A stretch of DNA of 64,000 bases, taken from Opitutaceae bacterium. Lineage in GTDB: Bacteria; Verrucomicrobiota; Verrucomicrobiia; Opitutales; Opitutaceae. Below, in pieces: positions 53,955 through 62,869 of this stretch; the first letter of the stretch is position 1; the number at the start of each line of letters is the position of its first letter. A program made the position numbers and the translations under genes. Location of the stretch: assembly GCA_028284235.1 (NCBI GenBank), contig JANQSC010000012.1:109196-173195 (forward strand), read 5' to 3'. The notes beneath the pieces are model-generated. The model did not search any database, was not told the origin of the DNA, and was given only the letters and a program-made list of their open reading frames with translations.

Positions 53955-55304
53955 ATGAACCCCATTGAAGACGGAATCGATCGCAGGAAACTTTTGAAAA
54001 CCCTTGGACTCGGATCGACCGCCGGGGCCTTGGGCTTGATGTCGAGCAGGTCGATGGCCCAATCGGACGCAGCGCTGCCGAAGGGCATGGAGAAGGTAAC
54101 GATCGCCAAGGTGCGGGCGATTCACACCGCTCCTTACGGCATCAATCTTGTCATCGTAAAGGTGGAGACGGACCAGGACGGGCTTTACGGTCTCGGTTGC
54201 GCGACGTTTACCCAACGCGCCCATACCGTGGTGGCGGCGATCGAGGAGTACCTGGATCCGTTTTTCAAGGGGAAGCCTGTATCCACGATTGAAGACAATT
54301 GGCAGATGGCCTACCAGAGTTCGTACTGGCGGAATGGGCCGGTGCTCAACAACGCGCTGAGCGGTGTCGATCAAGCGCTTTGGGATATCAAGGGCAAGAT
54401 GGCGGGTATGCCGGTTTACGAGCTACTCGGTGGAAAGACACGCTTCGCGGTCGACGCCTATGGGCACGCTTCGGGCCGATCGGTCGAGGAAGTGATGGAG
54501 AGCGTTCAGAGGTTCAAGGACTGGGGGTATCGGAATATTCGGATACAGCTTGGGGGGTACGGATCGACGCATCTGGCGGAGAATCCGCCTTACAAGGCGG
54601 CGGGGTTTGGATCGCCGGACGATCGCACCATCGATCCGCAGGCCTATAAGCGTGGAACGATCGAAATCTTCAAGCGGGCTCGCGAGCGCTTTGGCGACGA
54701 GATTGAGCTGCTGCACGACATGCACGAGCGTCTCCAGCCGATGGATGCGATCGATATGATTCAGCGCGTGCAGGAGTATCGACCCTTTTTCATAGAGGAT
54801 CCGCTGTCGCCGGAAAATATCGGCTGGTTCAAGAAATTGCGCGAGCAAACCTCGTGCCCAATCGCCATGGGCGAGCTCTTCAATAGTCCGCACGAGTGGC
54901 TGGAGCCGATCAGCCAACGACTCTATGATTACATCCGTATCCACATTTCGCAGATTGGCGGCATTACGCCGGCTATGAAGGTGGCGCGCTTGGGCGAGTG
55001 GTTCAACGTGCGCACGGCCTGGCACGGCCCGGGAGACACCTCGCCGGTGGGGCACGCGGCGAATTGCCACATCGATCTGGCCGTATGGAATTTCGGAATA
55101 CAGGAAATGGGACGCTTCAGGGAGCAGGCATTCGAGGTGTTCCCCGGCATGCCGACTATTAAAGACGGCTACATCTACGTAAACGAAGCCCCGGGGCTCG
55201 GCATCGACATCGACGAAAAAGCGGCTGCCAAGTACCCGCCAGTAGTCTACAACTACAATTGGACGCAGCTAAGGGCAAAGGACGGGACGCCGGTACGACC
55301 GTGA
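53955..55304 (+). CDS. Tat-exported D-mannonate-dehydratase-like enolase-superfamily enzyme
   Basis: A 449-residue protein from ATG 53955. IDRRKLLKTLGLGSTAGALGLMSS is a twin-arginine signal. The body matches the ManD/RspA subgroup: SSYWRNGPVLNNALSGVDQA, LLHDMHERLQPMDA (first metal ligand Asp), FFIEDPLSPEN (Glu), IAMGELFNSPHEW (Glu) and WHGPGDTSPVGHAANCHIDLAVWNFGIQE. ManD converts D-mannonate to 2-keto-3-deoxygluconate, though many subgroup members act on other sugar acids. It is the third enolase-superfamily gene in the window and the second with a Tat signal. Confidence 0.88.
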   Translation: MNPIEDGIDRRKLLKTLGLGSTAGALGLMSSRSMAQSDAALPKGMEKVTIAKVRAIHTAPYGINLVIVKVETDQDGLYGLGCATFTQRAHTVVAAIEEYLDPFFKGKPVSTIEDNWQMAYQSSYWRNGPVLNNALSGVDQALWDIKGKMAGMPVYELLGGKTRFAVDAYGHASGRSVEEVMESVQRFKDWGYRNIRIQLGGYGSTHLAENPPYKAAGFGSPDDRTIDPQAYKRGTIEIFKRARERFGDEIELLHDMHERLQPMDAIDMIQRVQEYRPFFIEDPLSPENIGWFKKLREQTSCPIAMGELFNSPHEWLEPISQRLYDYIRIHISQIGGITPAMKVARLGEWFNVRTAWHGPGDTSPVGHAANCHIDLAVWNFGIQEMGRFREQAFEVFPGMPTIKDGYIYVNEAPGLGIDIDEKAAAKYPPVVYNYNWTQLRAKDGTPVRP

Positions 55305-55354
55305 TTAAGAAGAGTGAATTGTGAAGAGTGAAGGGTGAGTGGGGTAGCATCGAC

Positions 55355-55429
55355 AAAAACGCGCCGGGACGTCGCGTTCCACCCTTGAGTAGGTAAATGA
55401 GGTGGAACCCGCCGTCCCGGCGGGTTTGT
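55355..55429. repeat. Family A palindromic repeat, copy 7
   Basis: Arms AACGCGCCGGGACGTCGCG and CCCGCCGTCCCGGCGGGTTT with a loop of about 25 bases. It begins about 50 bases after the mannonate-dehydratase-like gene. Confidence 0.75.
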
Positions 55430-55490
55430 TCACACTGAAAATTAGGTGTAGTTGATAGCTGACCATTGGACCCTCGTTTAACAAGTAGCT

Positions 55491-55578
55491 CAAGGTAGGG
55501 CCCGACTGCCAGGCGGGCCGCATCGATTGAATTGAACAAATGGCACTGCGGCTCGCCTGGCAGTCGAGCCCTACCATT
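55491..55578. repeat. Family B palindromic repeat, copy 4
   Basis: Arms AAGGTAGGGCCCGACTGCC and GGCAGTCGAGCCCTACCAT with a loop of about 35 bases; free-standing, not within family C. Apart from this and copy A7, the gap 55305-55716 holds no gene. Confidence 0.75.
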
Positions 55579-55716
55579 TAAATTCTACTTGTGGATGCTC
55601 GAGAGCCTGACCCCTTAGGGATCTCATCCCGTTTGGATTGCATATTCCCAACTTGCCGGATTACCTAGAAGATCGCTTCTTAGCAAAGCCGGACCCTCTC
55701 GAGATCAGGACACATT

Positions 55717-57051
55717 ATGATTCACTTAAAATCAGCCACCACTCTATTTCTAGCGTTACCCTTTGCTCTTCTGGCAGAGCATGACTGGCCCCAGTGGCGG
55801 GGACCGGAGCGGGACGGGGTTTGGCGCGAAACCGGTCTAACGGACGCGCTTCGTATGGACGACGAAGGGTGGATCGAGCTCAAGTGGTCGGTCGATATAG
55901 CGGCTGGCTATTCCCAACCCACAGTCGCGGAGGAACGCGTTTATGTTACCGATCGTCTGGATGATCCCGATGAAATCGAGCGAGTGCACTGTTTTGATTT
56001 CGAGACAGGCGAATCGCTGTGGTCGCATCAGTATCCAGCCGTGTATGCGATGGGCTACAAGTCCGGGCCGCGAGCGGCTGTCCTAGTCGATAAATCTACG
56101 AGTGATCAATCGCGCGCCTACAGCCTGGGTGGGATGGGGCACTTGCATTGCTTTGATGCAAAGACGGGCGAGGTTATCTGGAACCGGGACCTGGCAGCCG
56201 AGTATCAATTTGAAATGCCACGATGGGGCATCGCGGCATCGCCGTTGATCGAAGGCGATCTGCTGTTCCTGCAAATTGGCGCGAAACCCGATGCCTGTGT
56301 CATTGCCCTCGACAAGCGCACTGGCGAAGAACACTGGCGAGCCATCGACGACGATGCCAGCTATGTGGCGCCAATCGTGATCGATCAGGCCAAGCGACGC
56401 GTGCTGGTGGTGTATACTGCGAATGAACTCTTTGGCCTCAATCCTGAGACAGGCAAGGCCTACTGGTCCTACTCTATGCCCGGCAGCAAATGGCCTATCG
56501 GCATTTCGACGCCGATTCTTACTACGTATCAAGGAAAGCGATACCTGTTCACGACTAACGCCCACGTAGGGTCCGCCTTGCTTCGGTTGGAAGAAGAAAG
56601 GCCTGGAATTTCCGAAGTCTGGCGAAGGAACGACACGAGGTCGCCAGACAATTTACACAGTTTAATCCCAACCCCGTATATAAAGGATGGTTACATCTAT
56701 GGCACTCACCAAAAGGGCGAACTGCGTTGTCTTGAGCTGCTCACCGGCAAGCTCATGTGGGAGTCGACAGAAGCCGTCGAGCCGGATAGATTCGCAACGA
56801 TTCATATGGTTGCCCAAGGCGATGCCGGACAGCCCGTATGGATCTTTAACGAGCACGGGGAACTCATCATCGCCGAACTCTCCCCTGAGGGCTACCAGCA
56901 GAACAGCCGAGGCAAGCTTGTAAATCGAACGGCAGCCGGGATGCCGAGCCGCATTGGCGGCGTCACTTGGGCTCACCCGGCCTTTGCCTATAAACACGTC
57001 CTCGCCCGCAACGATAATCAACTCGTCTGCGCCGACTTAAGCGCGCGGTGA
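55717..57051 (+). CDS. Secreted PQQ-like (quinoprotein-type) beta-propeller
   Basis: A 444-residue exported propeller, signal peptide to about residue 20 (FALLAEHD). HDWPQWRGPERDGVWRETGL is the start typical of Planctomycetes/Verrucomicrobia PQQ-like proteins. Repeats with the W-motif follow: HCFDFETGESLWSHQYP, HCFDAKTGEVIWNRDL, IALDKRTGEEHWRAID, FGLNPETGKAYWSYSMP and RCLELLTGKLMWEST. No catalytic PQQ residues are evident, so it is likely a scaffold or binding protein (BamB-like fold). It has its own promoter region and no clear operon partner. Confidence 0.88.
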   Translation: MIHLKSATTLFLALPFALLAEHDWPQWRGPERDGVWRETGLTDALRMDDEGWIELKWSVDIAAGYSQPTVAEERVYVTDRLDDPDEIERVHCFDFETGESLWSHQYPAVYAMGYKSGPRAAVLVDKSTSDQSRAYSLGGMGHLHCFDAKTGEVIWNRDLAAEYQFEMPRWGIAASPLIEGDLLFLQIGAKPDACVIALDKRTGEEHWRAIDDDASYVAPIVIDQAKRRVLVVYTANELFGLNPETGKAYWSYSMPGSKWPIGISTPILTTYQGKRYLFTTNAHVGSALLRLEEERPGISEVWRRNDTRSPDNLHSLIPTPYIKDGYIYGTHQKGELRCLELLTGKLMWESTEAVEPDRFATIHMVAQGDAGQPVWIFNEHGELIIAELSPEGYQQNSRGKLVNRTAAGMPSRIGGVTWAHPAFAYKHVLARNDNQLVCADLSAR

Positions 57052-57078
57052 ATCGGGTGGACCCCTTTGGGGCTCTTA

Positions 57079-57175
57079 GGTAGGGCTCTATCGTGGTTCG
57101 ACAAAGCTCACCATCCTGAGCCTGTCGATGGACCGAGCCGCCGACTATGTCGGGGTCCAGAAAGGAAGAGCCGCG
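57079..57175. repeat. Family B repeat, copy 5, disrupted by another repeat
   Basis: Starts TAGGTAGGGCTCTATCG, then a TTCGACAAAGCTCACC..GAGCCTGTCGA segment related to the one at 1351 breaks the arm. A GACTATGTCGGGGTCC piece follows before AAGAGCCGCG resumes the B sequence. Confidence 0.6.
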
Positions 57176-57200
57176 TAGGTTGAGTTGATTGAGCTACTGA

Positions 57201-57272
57201 ATAAACGTGCCGGGACGGCCCGTTCCACCTTTTTGCTATGGCAGGGTGGAACCCGCCGTCCCGGCGGGTTTT
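57201..57272. repeat. Family A palindromic repeat, copy 8
   Basis: Arms AACGTGCCGGGACGGCCCG and CCCGCCGTCCCGGCGGGTTT. A family C right end (GCGCATCCTGTTAATT) follows directly before the oxidoreductase stop codon. Confidence 0.75.
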
Positions 57273-57291
57273 AGCGCATCCTGTTAATTAA

Positions 57292-58734
57292 CTACGCGAT
57301 TGGCTTGTAGTACTCAGCCCAGCCTTTTCGGGGCTCGGGTCCGTCGAGGACTGCCTGGGCTCGGGGGTTGCCGCGAACGCGCTTCTTTTTCCGGTCGAAG
57401 TCGAAGCTCTCATTCAAATACTGGCACGTAACCCCAAGATGAAGCAACTGCGTGAGTTCGCCGGAAACGCTAAATGGCGAAGTGGTTTTCCCATTACCCA
57501 GGCAAGCCTGCACGAAACTCTCCTGATGGTTCTGGGTTACTCTCGGCTGCTTCACGTACTCCGCATACTCTTTCATGGTCGCTCTCGGCAGCAGGCGCGA
57601 CGGACTCCCGTGACTGCCGCGGTAGATGGCGAACTTGCCGTCTTTGCGGTGGAGCAACGTGGAACCGGTGTCGTCTAAGCTTGGGCGCGCGATCGTTCCG
57701 TCCTCGTTTTTGTCCCAGTATTGCTCGTCCACAACGGGCTTCGCTCCATAACCGTCGGTCCAAACGAGATCGACTGCTGGCAGGTTTCTCCCGCGTTTAG
57801 GGAACTTCATGGATAGTTTGGAGAGCCGCGGAAAGATGATCTGGTTGTGGTCCAGCATTTCCAGTTTCTCGACTCGAGTCGGCAGACCCAGTTTCAGGTA
57901 GTCGTGGGGAAAATCAAGAATGTGGGCGCCCCAATCTCCAAAGATCCCGCATCCATAGAGAAAGTACGCGCGCCAGGTCTGGGGATGATACGAGCTATGG
58001 AACGGCTTCACCTCGGCCGGCCCGCACCAGAGATCCCAATTCAAGGTTGAAGGGATCGTTTCGGCAGCGGGGTAGTTCTCTATCCGCAGCTCCTTTTCGT
58101 AGAACCAGATGCCTGGGTGCTTGAACGGTTTGAAGAATGCTTCGATCTTGTTGATGTTCTTGACCACGCCGCCCTCTACAAGCTGCTGAAACTGGCTCGC
58201 TCCCCCAGAGGTGTGCCCCTGGTTCCCCATTTGAGTAACGACTTTGTATCTCTTCTCGGCCTGTATCAACAATTCGGATTCGCGGAAGGTATGCGTGAGC
58301 GGCTTTTCCACATAGACATGCTTGCCGCGGCGCATCGCGTCCAGCGCGATGACAAAGTGCGTATGGTCGGGCGTAACGACGCTGACGGCGTCGATGTCAT
58401 CGCCCATAGTATCCAGCATCACGCGAAAATCGTCGAATCGCCGAACGTCAGGGAACGCGGCCAGCGTTTTCGCGGCGCGCTCGGAATTGTAGAAGTCGAC
58501 GTCGGCAAACGCCACGGGCAGGGCGTTCCCTTCCTTGCACAAGCTCGTAATCACCGAGTTGCCGCGATTGCCGACACCGACACAGCCGAGATTGAGTCGC
58601 TGACTCGGCGGCACATTGCCTGCCGAATCCTTCTTACCCAATGCCAGGTAAGCGGGTAGTACGGTGAAACTAAATGCGGTTGCCGCTGATTTTCCAAGGA
58701 ACGCGCGACGCGAAATTTGAGAACGTTTTTGCAT
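57292..58734 (-). CDS. Tat-exported Gfo/Idh/MocA-family oxidoreductase
   Basis: A 480-residue protein from ATG 58734 (MQKRSQISRRAFLGKSAATAFS), where SRRAFLGKS is a twin-arginine signal; an upstream ATG at 58764 is possible. The Rossmann motif is LGCVGVGNRGNSVI, VTPDHTHFVIALDAMRRGKHVYVEKPLTHTF carries the catalytic Lys, and VVTQMGNQGHTSGGASQF is the family block after it. WDLWCGPAEVKPFHSSYHPQTWRAYFLYGCGIFGDWGAHILD is typical of the exported subgroup. It is related to but distinct from the gene at 41886. Confidence 0.92.
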   Translation of the reverse strand: MQKRSQISRRAFLGKSAATAFSFTVLPAYLALGKKDSAGNVPPSQRLNLGCVGVGNRGNSVITSLCKEGNALPVAFADVDFYNSERAAKTLAAFPDVRRFDDFRVMLDTMGDDIDAVSVVTPDHTHFVIALDAMRRGKHVYVEKPLTHTFRESELLIQAEKRYKVVTQMGNQGHTSGGASQFQQLVEGGVVKNINKIEAFFKPFKHPGIWFYEKELRIENYPAAETIPSTLNWDLWCGPAEVKPFHSSYHPQTWRAYFLYGCGIFGDWGAHILDFPHDYLKLGLPTRVEKLEMLDHNQIIFPRLSKLSMKFPKRGRNLPAVDLVWTDGYGAKPVVDEQYWDKNEDGTIARPSLDDTGSTLLHRKDGKFAIYRGSHGSPSRLLPRATMKEYAEYVKQPRVTQNHQESFVQACLGNGKTTSPFSVSGELTQLLHLGVTCQYLNESFDFDRKKKRVRGNPRAQAVLDGPEPRKGWAEYYKPIA

Positions 58735-58849
58735 TGGCTGCTTTGGGTAAGGGTTACTTTGCATTAGGACTGACTTTGTTCGTTGGGACAAATGTTTTGT
58801 TGAGAGGGATTTTGTAACAGGATGCGAACGGGGGAAGGGTGAGGAGGTT

Positions 58850-59212
58850 TTTTAACAGGATGCGCTCCTTTGTCGCTCGTTTGATGGCTCGCGGACTCGC
58901 CAACTTGATTTTTTGGAGAGTGCCCATGGGCGGCTCAAGGTAGGGCTCTATCGCCGAGCCACCGACGATGTCGGGGTCCAGATAGGAAGAGCCGTGGTGC
59001 CATTGATTTGATTCAACCGACGAGGCTCGCCTGGCCCCTCGACAGGCTCAGGATGGTGAGCTTTGTCGAACCACAATAGAGTCCTACCTTTTGGAGAATA
59101 TCGTTGAATGTCCCATCAAGTTCCCGTCCCGTCAAAGACCCCGACTCCGTCGGGACTGAGCGGGACGGGACCAAGCAAGCGATCCCGCTTAGCGGGAGAG
59201 CACATCCTGTTA
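58850..59212. repeat. Family C inverted-end repeat, copy 4, carrying a family B copy
   Basis: Ends TTTTAACAGGATGCGCTC and GAGCACATCCTGTTAA are inverted with one change. The interior holds the expanded family B copy at 58937-59091 and a GACCCCGACTCCGTCGGGAC palindrome. The rest of the gap 58735-59248 has no gene. Confidence 0.7.
58937..59091. repeat. Family B repeat, copy 6, carrying two further repeats
   Basis: Outer arms AAGGTAGGGCTCTATCGCCG and AATAGAGTCCTACCTTT. One arm contains GACGATGTCGGGGTCCAG and the other contains GACAGGCTCAGGATGGTGAG, so two unrelated small repeats sit inside B, which sits inside C. Confidence 0.65.
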
Positions 59213-59248
59213 ATACATCAAGCGAATCTGAGTGTAGTTGAAAATCGA

Positions 59249-59989
59249 CTATTTCTGTCTTTGGCGATTCTCCGCTTCTTGTTGAGCGTTCACTCTTTCC
59301 ATTATTTCCCGGTGTTCCTGCTCGGTCAATTTCTCCAATTCCTTGGACCTTTGCAGATGCTCTTTGCTCCTCCAGGTATGAAGCACTCCAGTCTTCCTGT
59401 CTACTGCGATTCCATAAGAGAAGTCGTAGATCGCCCACTGGGCCGTTCCGCCCGAAAACAGGAAATAGTCATCGGTTTCCATTCCCTTCACGGGAGGATA
59501 CGCCCAGCTAACCGAGCGACCAAGATGAGCGGAGACGTACTCCCTGGTAAGCGGAAAAATATCTTCTCCTTCATCCATATGGATCGTATTGGCTCCGACC
59601 GGTGGAAGTGTAGGAATCTGCTGCATAATGTGCTGAAACGCATCATCGGGAAGAAAGGACCGATCGAGCCATTCGAATTTTTTGCCGACCGTGCTTCTGT
59701 TCTTGCGTTGAGTCAATTCCACGTTCTTGGCGTACGATTCAGTGATCCATTCAGCCTTGATGGCTTCGAGCCGCTCTCGTTCAGGATCCACGATTTCGCT
59801 TCCCGCTTGATCGATCGAGTCTTCGCTGGGAGCTTGCTCTTCAGGCTCCTTTTCCGCAGCCCTTGTAGCCTGCGCCTCGCTCTGAACGATGGATGGTTTC
59901 TCAGTGACTTGGCCTCTTTCAGGTACAAGAAGAAACAACGCCGTCGCTATCGACAATAGCAGCACGGCAATAATCGTGCGCGTTCTCAT
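59249..59989 (-). CDS. Unrecognised membrane-anchored protein, duplicate of the upstream gene
   Basis: A 246-residue protein with an N-terminal signal anchor (TIIAVLLLSIATALFLLVP), an acidic linker (about 25-75), and a C-terminal domain with SVSWAYPPVKGMETDDYFLFSGGT, WAIYDFSYGIAVDRKTGVLHTW and a charged helix at the end. Residues about 28-120 are nearly identical to those of the gene at 60191-60946, also at DNA level, so the pair arose by recent tandem duplication. The middle segment (about 120-150) has diverged. The function is unknown. It is the last gene of a four-gene minus-strand group, 201 bases after its duplicate. Confidence 0.75.
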   Translation of the reverse strand: MRTRTIIAVLLLSIATALFLLVPERGQVTEKPSIVQSEAQATRAAEKEPEEQAPSEDSIDQAGSEIVDPERERLEAIKAEWITESYAKNVELTQRKNRSTVGKKFEWLDRSFLPDDAFQHIMQQIPTLPPVGANTIHMDEGEDIFPLTREYVSAHLGRSVSWAYPPVKGMETDDYFLFSGGTAQWAIYDFSYGIAVDRKTGVLHTWRSKEHLQRSKELEKLTEQEHREIMERVNAQQEAENRQRQK

Positions 59990-60190
59990 TTAATTGTATA
60001 TAGGGTGATCAAAAAGGGGCAAACATCGCAAGCGATCTAATCGCCGCTACCGAATTCACTTTTAAAGATTACCCCCTTCCGAGTCCCAAGAATATGATGA
60101 TCGAGAAAACGGATCTGAATACGATTCCTTCTCATCAAAAAAACTACCGCACGATCTGCCCAGCCCCTCCAGGATGCTGAAAGCTGTTCC

Positions 60191-60946
60191 TTATTGAGCG
60201 TTCCGCCTCCTCACTCTTTCCTCGTCTTCCTTCCTACTCCTTTCCTCGGCCCTTCTCAGACGCGCCTGCTCCTCCAATATCCTCAATTCTTCGAACCTTT
60301 GCAGTTGCTCCTCGCTTCTCCAAAGATGGATCCTTCCAGTCTTCGCATCTACGGCAAACCCAGAAGAGAAGTCGTAGATCGCCCACTCTTCCGTTCCGCC
60401 CGAAAACAGGAAATAGCCATCGACTTCCATTCCCTTTACAATCGGATAAGCCCAGCTAACACTTCTGCCGAGAAGAGAGCCGGCGGCCTTCCCGGTAAGC
60501 GGTTCGGCAAGCGGTTCGATCTTTTTCCCTTCGTCATCGTAGATCGAATCAGTCTGGCCCCAATCCGCTGGAAGCTGCCGCACTATGTGCTGAAACGCAT
60601 CATCCGGAAGAAAAGACCGATCTAGCCATTCGAATTTCTTTCCGACCGTGCTCCTGTTCTTGCGTTGAGTCAATTCCACGTTCTTGGCGTACGATTCAGT
60701 GATCCATTCAGCCCTAATGGCTTCGAGCCGCTCTCGTTCAGGATCCACGAAGTCGCTTCCCGCTTGATCGATCGAGTCTTCGCTCGGCACTTGCTCTTCA
60801 GGCTCCTTTTCCGCAACCTTTGCAGCCTGCGCCTCGCTCTGACCAATGGATGGTCTTTCAGTGACTCCGCCTCTTTCAGGCAGAAGAAGAATCAACGCCG
60901 TCGCTATCGACACTAGCAGCACGGCAATAATCGTGCGCGTTTTCAT
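60191..60946 (-). CDS. Unrecognised membrane-anchored protein, tandem duplicate
   Basis: A 251-residue paralogue of the protein at 59249-59989: same anchor (TIIAVLLVSIATALILLLP), same acidic linker and KNVELTQRKNRSTVGKKFEWLDRSFLPDDAFQHI block, same C-terminal motif FLFSGGTEEWAIYDFSSGFAVDAKTGRIHLW, then a long Arg/Glu-rich tail. The AVDAKTGRIH segment resembles PepSY-like repeats, which inhibit or fold secreted peptidases, but the match is weak. Its ATG follows the stop codon of the transglutaminase-like gene with no gap, so it is translated with that gene. Confidence 0.75.
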   Translation of the reverse strand: MKTRTIIAVLLVSIATALILLLPERGGVTERPSIGQSEAQAAKVAEKEPEEQVPSEDSIDQAGSDFVDPERERLEAIRAEWITESYAKNVELTQRKNRSTVGKKFEWLDRSFLPDDAFQHIVRQLPADWGQTDSIYDDEGKKIEPLAEPLTGKAAGSLLGRSVSWAYPIVKGMEVDGYFLFSGGTEEWAIYDFSSGFAVDAKTGRIHLWRSEEQLQRFEELRILEEQARLRRAEERSRKEDEERVRRRNAQ

Positions 60947-62869
60947 TTAATTGTCTGTATACATGTTAACTTCTCTCAGTCCCGTGTCGTTTTTCTTCGC
61001 GATCCGGTCCCCGACTTCATAGCCGTTCCCGACTGGAATCAACTTGTAGTTGAAGTAGCCGTCGAATGAATTGTTCTCGTAGGCCGACTTCCCTGCAACG
61101 GTGTTCGACACAGCGTCACTTCCATAGGAGGGATCATAGAAGGTGTTCGCTGCCTTCACGATCCAATGCGCATTAAACATTTCAGGGGAATTGTCATTGC
61201 CTTGCGCCTTGATGCGCGTGCCGGGCACCGCGTCCGCGCCGACTCCGACTGTCGTGTATGGATAATCTGGATCGCCCGACGTTCCGCTCCCATTAAACGT
61301 CCAAGCCTTGATAGCAAATCGATGTTCGGTATTGAGAAGCCCACTAGTCAAGGTTTCGACATTGATCACATCCGTATCGGGATCGAGCCTAACCTCTATT
61401 TGATCGGCTGATATGCCAATGGCTCTCAAGACATCTCTGAAGAAACTCGACCACGCTGTGCAACTTCCATCCCTATTCACGACTGAGAGCAGACCAGCCG
61501 TAGTCGTGCAACTAGCACCAAATTTATGATAGGTCATTTTCTGCGTTTCCTGCAAGCCAGTGCCTGGATCGACTTTGTAAACTTTTTGGTCCGTGAATTC
61601 AGCGTAGATCGAATCGACGGTCGCTTTGGAACTGTCGTTTTTGCCATCTGCTCTGCGAGTGCTGAGATTGAAAAGTGTCTCTTGCCTGAGAGAAGTCTTA
61701 GGCGCTGCTAATGTCAGATAGAGCGTATGCTTGGTCTCCCCCACTTCAATCCAATCGTTATCGGCGACCTTCATCTCCCAAGTCAGCTTGAATTCCTTCC
61801 CTGACTCCTGAGCGCTGTGGAACTTGATTGTATTCACGAACGCGCCGCTCGAACGAGTTGCGTCCAAATCCGCCTCTCCTTGCGAGACAGTCACTGTCGT
61901 TTCCGGTATCGCTATATTTCCCGGTCCGGTTGCCTTGATCTTGACATCCTGATTATTCAAGCCGGATCCGACCTTAAATACTGCTCCAATTTCAGGTTTT
62001 GTGTTTCGAGTAAACGCCACTGGATAATTCTTGTCATTCTGATCGGCAGCGTCGCCATCTCCGTTTTCATCAAACCAATGAGGTTTCGCGTAAGTTGTCT
62101 GTGCGTCATCGGATATCAGCTGATGATAATTATCATTCAATCCATCTTTTTCAAACCAGACCTCGTCTATTTTGATCGGTGGCTCTTCTGAAAAGACTAT
62201 CGCGAATTCGTAGTTCTCCAAAGCCCCGCCCACAAGGCTGGATGGGAACGAAACGACCAATGTACCGGAGGCGGTTACGCCCAATTCTACGCCCAGCACC
62301 TTTATATTCGCTATAGCTGGAGTTTGTCCTTTCGGGTAGATAACGGCGACTGCGCCGCCAGTCAACGGAGGCGTGTCGTGCGCCAATTCAACAGTAAATA
62401 TTCCGCCGGAATTGCCTGTGACTGCCGCTTCGACCTTCTGGAGCTCCTCGTCTCCTCCCGTTCCTAGATAGTTCCCGGCAATAGGCGACCCTATCACTGC
62501 CGACGCTTTCCCGAATTTCACCAGTCGATACGCAGTTGGCAAGTCCTGCACAAGTAATTCGAAAAGGCAGTCGATCAGGTAACCGCCCGAAGCATTGATT
62601 ATGCCGGTAAAATCTCCCCAGCCCAATCCAGCGTCGTGTCCCTCGACCTTGTAGTTGAAGCCGTTGTCGGCGATGGTGTCCCAGCTTACGTCCGCATAAT
62701 CGTCAAAGCCTAGAGTGTACTCGGTTATCTCGATCTCGAACTGTCCAGAGCCGTCGTCGGTGACCAGATCAAGATATCCGTCACTGTTCCGGTCGGTCCA
62801 TACAATGGCGCCGAAGAGCCGAGATCCAACCATGATGCAAAGAAATGGAATGATAGTTAGAGCTCTCAT
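60947..62869 (-). CDS. Secreted protein with transglutaminase-like C-terminal domain
   Basis: A 640-residue exported protein, signal peptide to about residue 20 (GSRLFGAIV). Near the N-terminus is a D-x-N-x-D-G calcium-type motif (TDRNSDGYLDL), and WFDENGDGDAADQND at 265-279 is a second acidic repeat. Beta-rich domains fill the middle. The C-terminal part carries a transglutaminase-like triad: Cys470 in DGSCTAWSSFFRDVLRAIGI, His568 in MFNAHWIVKA and Asp579 in FYDPSYG, in the correct order and spacing. Such folds act as protein cross-linkers, peptidases or peptide N-glycanases. It overlaps the upstream gene by four bases (ATGA) and abuts the downstream one. Confidence 0.8.
   Translation of the reverse strand: MRALTIIPFLCIMVGSRLFGAIVWTDRNSDGYLDLVTDDGSGQFEIEITEYTLGFDDYADVSWDTIADNGFNYKVEGHDAGLGWGDFTGIINASGGYLIDCLFELLVQDLPTAYRLVKFGKASAVIGSPIAGNYLGTGGDEELQKVEAAVTGNSGGIFTVELAHDTPPLTGGAVAVIYPKGQTPAIANIKVLGVELGVTASGTLVVSFPSSLVGGALENYEFAIVFSEEPPIKIDEVWFEKDGLNDNYHQLISDDAQTTYAKPHWFDENGDGDAADQNDKNYPVAFTRNTKPEIGAVFKVGSGLNNQDVKIKATGPGNIAIPETTVTVSQGEADLDATRSSGAFVNTIKFHSAQESGKEFKLTWEMKVADNDWIEVGETKHTLYLTLAAPKTSLRQETLFNLSTRRADGKNDSSKATVDSIYAEFTDQKVYKVDPGTGLQETQKMTYHKFGASCTTTAGLLSVVNRDGSCTAWSSFFRDVLRAIGISADQIEVRLDPDTDVINVETLTSGLLNTEHRFAIKAWTFNGSGTSGDPDYPYTTVGVGADAVPGTRIKAQGNDNSPEMFNAHWIVKAANTFYDPSYGSDAVSNTVAGKSAYENNSFDGYFNYKLIPVGNGYEVGDRIAKKNDTGLREVNMYTDN

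Noticed and set aside
49951..59212. A CRISPR array
   Set aside because: Repeats are long palindromes at irregular distances with genes between them; there are no regular spacers and no cas genes.
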